From Streptomyces dysideae (GTDB lineage: Bacteria > Actinomycetota > Actinomycetes > Streptomycetales > Streptomycetaceae): 64,000 nt of DNA. This document shows, in pieces, positions 60,998 through 64,000 of this stretch (positions are counted from its first letter, which is position 1; each line of letters starts with the position of its first letter). A program made the position numbers and the translations under genes. The notes beneath the pieces were generated by a model. That model ran no database searches. It was not told the DNA's origin and saw only the letters and a program-made list of their open reading frames with translations. The DNA lies in the NCBI RefSeq assembly GCF_001514305.1, contig NZ_KQ949076.1, positions 540,140 to 604,139 on the forward strand. The letters are read 5' to 3'.

Positions 60998-63491
60998 AGT
61001 GCGCCACTGGTGAGACACCCCAAGACGGTTCGAACTTGGCGGAGTTGGCGATAATCCAGGTAGATGCCCTGCTGCGCCTGGTCGCGCTGGTCGATCGGCT
61101 GCGGGGTCGAGGAGATGCGGCAGGGGGTGCGGAGCGGTGTCCGACCCCGACGACTGCCCCCCTTGACACCGGTCTGGGCAAGTCTGCCGGTCGAGCAGAG
61201 GATCGTGGCGGTGCGTCTGCTGGCGGCCTGGGCGGCTCGGGCAGCGACGGCTCGCAGTCGACGGGAGGACCACGATGACCGCGACATTCCCGCCGCCGTG
61301 GGGCCGGTCCCAGGACAAGATCCGCGCTGAGGCGCTTGACCGGGCCGCGGTGGTGTACGTCCGTCAATCCACCCGTCAGCAGGTCGCTGAGCACGGCGAA
61401 TCGACGCGGCTGCAGTACGCACTGGTCGAACGGGCGGTCGCGCTCGGCTGGGCCCGCTCGCGCGTCGAGGTGATCGATGACGACCTGGGGCATTCCGCGG
61501 CGGTGGCCGAGACGCGGCCCGGCTTCGCGAAGCTGGTGACCGAGGTGACGATGGGCCGGGTCGGTCTGGTGCTGGGGGTGGAGATGTCCCGGCTGGCCCG
61601 CACCGGCCGCGACTGGCACCAGTTGATCGAGTTGTGCTCGCTGTCCGGTGCACTGCTGGCCGACCCCGATGGCGTCTACGACCCCTCGTACTACAACGAC
61701 AGGCTGTTGCTGGGGCTGAAAGGGACGATGTCGGAGGCGGAACTGTATCTGATCCGGCAGCGGATGCAGGGCGGGAAGATGGCCAAGGCCGAACGCGGTG
61801 AACTGGCCATCCGCCCTCCGATCGGCTACTGGCGCCGCCCGTCGGGGGAAGTGGTGTTCGAGCCCGACGAGCAGGCCAGGACGCTGGTGCACCTGGTCTT
61901 CGACACGTTCGCGAGAATCGGCACCCTCAACGGCGTCCTGCGCTACCTGGTCGCCCACGACCTGCAGCTGCCGGTGCGCTCTGCATCAGGGGCGGACAAG
62001 GGCGAGTTGACCTGGCGCCGTCCCAGCCGCGAGACGCTGCAGAACATGCTGCACAACCCGATCTACGCGGGATACTACGCCTACGGGCGCCGGCAGAGTG
62101 ATGTCCGGCGCCGCAAGCCGGGACGGCCCTCGACCGGGCGGGTGGTGACCGCAATGGACTCCTGGCACGTGCTGCTGCCGGACCGGATGCCCGCCTATAT
62201 CAGCGCCGGGCAGTACGCCGCGAACCTGCGCCGCCTTGAGGCCAACCGGAACACGGCCGCCGCCCCCGGCGCCCCACGCGGCGGATCGGCGCTGCTGGCC
62301 GGGCTGCTGCACTGCGGCCTCTGCGGCGGGCACAAGATGACCTCCCACTACCACCGGCACGGACCGCACCCGCTCACCCACCGGTATGCCTGCGCGTTCT
62401 ACCCGGTCAACTACGGCACCGGACAGCCATGCCAGACCATCACCGGCCCGGCGCTGGACGCCCACGTAGTCGACCAGGTCCTGGCCGCGGTGCGGCCGGC
62501 TGCCGTGGAAGTGTCGCTCAAGGCCGCCGAGCAGGCCGAGGCCGAGCGAGCGGTGCTGGAGACGCTGTGGCGCCAGCGGGTGGAGCGGGCCAGGCTCGCC
62601 GCCGAGCGAGCGGCCCGGCAATACCGCCTGGCCGAACCGGAAAACCGCCTGGTCATACGGCAGCTGGAGAAAGACTGGGAGACCGCGCTGGCCGAGCAGG
62701 CCCGGCTGGAGGCCGACTATCAACGATTCACCGAGACCCGTCCGGCAGCCTTGAGCGCCGCCGAGCGGGACGCCGTCCACGCCCTGGCAGCCGATCTTCC
62801 CCGACTGTGGGCCGATCCACAGGTCACGACGACCGAACGCAAGGAGCTCCTGCGCACGCTGATCGAGAGGATCACCGTCGCGGTGGTCGGCCGCAGCGAG
62901 CTCGTCGACGTCACGATCACCTGGGCCGGAGGATTCGAGACCCACAGCCGGGCGGTGCGACCGGTCCTGCGCTACGACCAGCTGTCGTACTTCCCGCACC
63001 TGCTGCAGCGGCTGACCGATCTGGCCGGTCAGGGGATGAACGTCGGCCAGATCACCGCACGGCTCAACACCGAAGGGCTGAGGCCGCCCAAACGCACCAC
63101 CCGCTTCACCACCGAGCAGGTCGGCAACCTGTTGATCCGCCACGACATCCGCGTCCCCGGGCACCGCCGCACCCCCGCCCCGGACCTGCCTACGCACCAG
63201 TGGACCGTCAAGACGCTCGCGGCAGAGCTCGACCTGCCCATCAACACCGTCTACTCCTGGATCTACCGCGGCTGGATCACCTCGGAAAGGCGCCCCGGCC
63301 TGCGATTCCGGATCATCCGAGCGGATGCCGCAGAGATCCAGCGCCTCCGCGCACTGCGCGACCTGCCCCGCGGCCATCACACAAAAACCCGCTGGCAGGC
63401 ACCCGTCCCACCCCAACCCCACAACAACACCGAGAGGCAAGAGCCATGAAAAACCATCCCGATATGGGGAGCACTACGGGTGGCACACCTC
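60994..63491 (+). mobile_element. Minimal serine-recombinase mobile element (about 2.5 kb)
   Basis: The element is bounded by CCTC on the plus strand at 60994-60997 and 63488-63491 (GAGG in transposase sense). Deleting one copy and the interior restores an uninterrupted transposase frame (RWTVE-ETFQAAK). It contains the recombinase gene and about 280 bp upstream of it, and no other clear cargo. Joining its ends gives an imperfect inverted repeat around the core, as expected for attP of a large serine recombinase. Confidence 0.8.
61275..63449 (+). CDS. Large serine recombinase
   Basis: The 724-aa product has a resolvase/invertase catalytic domain with Ser32 in YVRQSTRQQ, VEMSRLARTGRDW and the DPD-VYDPSYYNDRLLLGL segment. 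A recombinase domain (LLHNPIYAGYYAYGR), a zinc ribbon (LLHCGLCGGHKMTSHY ... CAFY ... CQTI) and a long coiled coil (about 410-480) follow. The C-terminus adds a helix-turn-helix-like region (NTVYSWIYRGWI). The ATG at 61275 follows GGGAGGA. It is the only clear gene of the element inserted into the IS701 transposase and presumably catalysed that insertion. Confidence 0.9.
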   Translation: MTATFPPPWGRSQDKIRAEALDRAAVVYVRQSTRQQVAEHGESTRLQYALVERAVALGWARSRVEVIDDDLGHSAAVAETRPGFAKLVTEVTMGRVGLVLGVEMSRLARTGRDWHQLIELCSLSGALLADPDGVYDPSYYNDRLLLGLKGTMSEAELYLIRQRMQGGKMAKAERGELAIRPPIGYWRRPSGEVVFEPDEQARTLVHLVFDTFARIGTLNGVLRYLVAHDLQLPVRSASGADKGELTWRRPSRETLQNMLHNPIYAGYYAYGRRQSDVRRRKPGRPSTGRVVTAMDSWHVLLPDRMPAYISAGQYAANLRRLEANRNTAAAPGAPRGGSALLAGLLHCGLCGGHKMTSHYHRHGPHPLTHRYACAFYPVNYGTGQPCQTITGPALDAHVVDQVLAAVRPAAVEVSLKAAEQAEAERAVLETLWRQRVERARLAAERAARQYRLAEPENRLVIRQLEKDWETALAEQARLEADYQRFTETRPAALSAAERDAVHALAADLPRLWADPQVTTTERKELLRTLIERITVAVVGRSELVDVTITWAGGFETHSRAVRPVLRYDQLSYFPHLLQRLTDLAGQGMNVGQITARLNTEGLRPPKRTTRFTTEQVGNLLIRHDIRVPGHRRTPAPDLPTHQWTVKTLAAELDLPINTVYSWIYRGWITSERRPGLRFRIIRADAAEIQRLRALRDLPRGHHTKTRWQAPVPPQPHNNTERQEP

Positions 63492-64000
63492 GACGGTCCA
63501 CCTGCGCCCGGCCACCCGCACCAGCGTGGCCAGCGGCACCGGGGCGGCCGAGTAGCAGCGGTAAAAGGCGAGTTCACCGCTATTGCGGTTGCGGCGAACG
63601 AGTAGATGGCGGTGACCGGGCCGGTCGTCGGCAACATCGGCCAGGGCCCAGTCGTAGAAGCGGTGCCCCTTGGCGCCGGCGCCCGCGGAGAGCTTCTGCC
63701 AGGCCCGTTTCGGCAGCTTCTTGACCAGTGCATCGGCCCGCACCTTGCCCGCCCGGGTGGCGATCTGGTGATCGCAGGCGACCGCGAGGACGTAGCCGAC
63801 CTGGCGGTCTTCCAGCGCGCTGCGTAGCTGCGGATTGCCTCCGTAGACCTCGTCTGCCGCCACCCAGGCGGCACGGACCCCGGCATCCAGGGTCCGGCCG
63901 ATCATACGGACGGCGAGCGCGGGCTTCGTGGCGAAGCCGACCTCCTCGGGAATCCCGGCCGACCGGCAGCGGGCCGCGTCCGTGATCCACGAGCGCGGCA
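63488..64000 (-). pseudogene. IS701 transposase, N-terminal/central fragment (5' end outside window)
   Basis: The minus strand is open from the window edge: PRSWITDAARCRSAGIPEEV, GFATKPALAVRMIGRTLDAG, then AAWVAADEVYGG (a catalytic Asp region), to RVAGRRWTVE, where the serine-recombinase element cuts in. Read-through into the element ends after VCHP. The N-terminus and first catalytic Asp lie beyond the window. Confidence 0.85.

Larger units (their letters stand above)
60650..64000 (-). mobile_element. IS701-like element, interrupted and cut by the window edge
   Basis: An IS701-type transposase gene on the minus strand enters at the right edge, is interrupted at 63491/60994 by the serine-recombinase element, and ends at 60674. 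The left boundary is approximate, and the other terminus is outside the window. Confidence 0.75.

Overview
The window is a high-GC actinobacterial chromosome segment, almost certainly from a Streptomyces or a close relative. The evidence is GC-rich third codon positions, frequent GTG and TTG starts, a PknG-type kinase locus, the ssbB-dynA-dynB sporulation neighbourhood, a TQXA/LAETG wall protein and IS701/IS21 remnants. It divides into a chromosomal backbone (1-29.6 kb), a genomic island beside a tRNA-Arg gene (29.7 kb to about 58.6 kb) and a mobile-element scrapyard (58.6-64 kb).

Backbone. Positions 46-10265 hold a signalling locus: a glutamine/glutamate-type substrate-binding protein, a coiled-coil protein in the position of GlnX, a PknG-like Ser/Thr kinase, a PP2C phosphatase, a VWA protein and an FHA protein. 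The kinase, phosphatase and FHA protein all carry N-terminal zinc ribbons, so the genes read as one sensor-to-phosphoprotein circuit. Next come a PCMT-like methyltransferase and the truncated haemoglobin glbO. Positions 12.2-18.0 kb form a catabolic operon: a FadR-type regulator behind a 28-bp palindrome, a DUF1537 sugar-acid kinase, a class II aldolase, a 3-hydroxyisobutyrate-dehydrogenase-like oxidoreductase and a GntP permease. It looks like a four-carbon sugar-acid (threonate/erythronate-like) pathway. On the minus strand follow ettA, a thioesterase and a conserved hypothetical. Then come a secreted allene-oxide-cyclase/dirigent-like protein, a decayed gene, the TQXA/LAETG surface protein, and ssbB with the two dynamin-like GTPases.

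Island. A tRNA-Arg(TCT) gene is followed by a tyrosine integrase and an excisionase, then a small winged-helix protein and a VUT/YhhQ-type transporter. The rest is a complete Dpd (7-deazaguanine in DNA) system. A tightly overlapping plus-strand operon, dpdE-F-G-H-I-J-K-D, supplies the restriction and helicase side. A converging minus-strand operon, dpdC-dpdB-dpdA-dpdB, supplies the modification side. A divergent plus-strand operon, queC-queE-queD-folE2, makes the preQ0 precursor from GTP. Dpd is a known system; the unusual points are two DpdB paralogues flanking DpdA, a dedicated precursor operon and a co-resident transporter.

Right end. After folE2 lie a broken IS21 istA remnant, an RsbW-like ATPase gene, and an IS701-type transposase gene split by a 2.5-kb element containing a large serine recombinase. 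Removing the element at a shared 4-bp GAGG rebuilds the transposase frame exactly at the expected catalytic-Glu motif.
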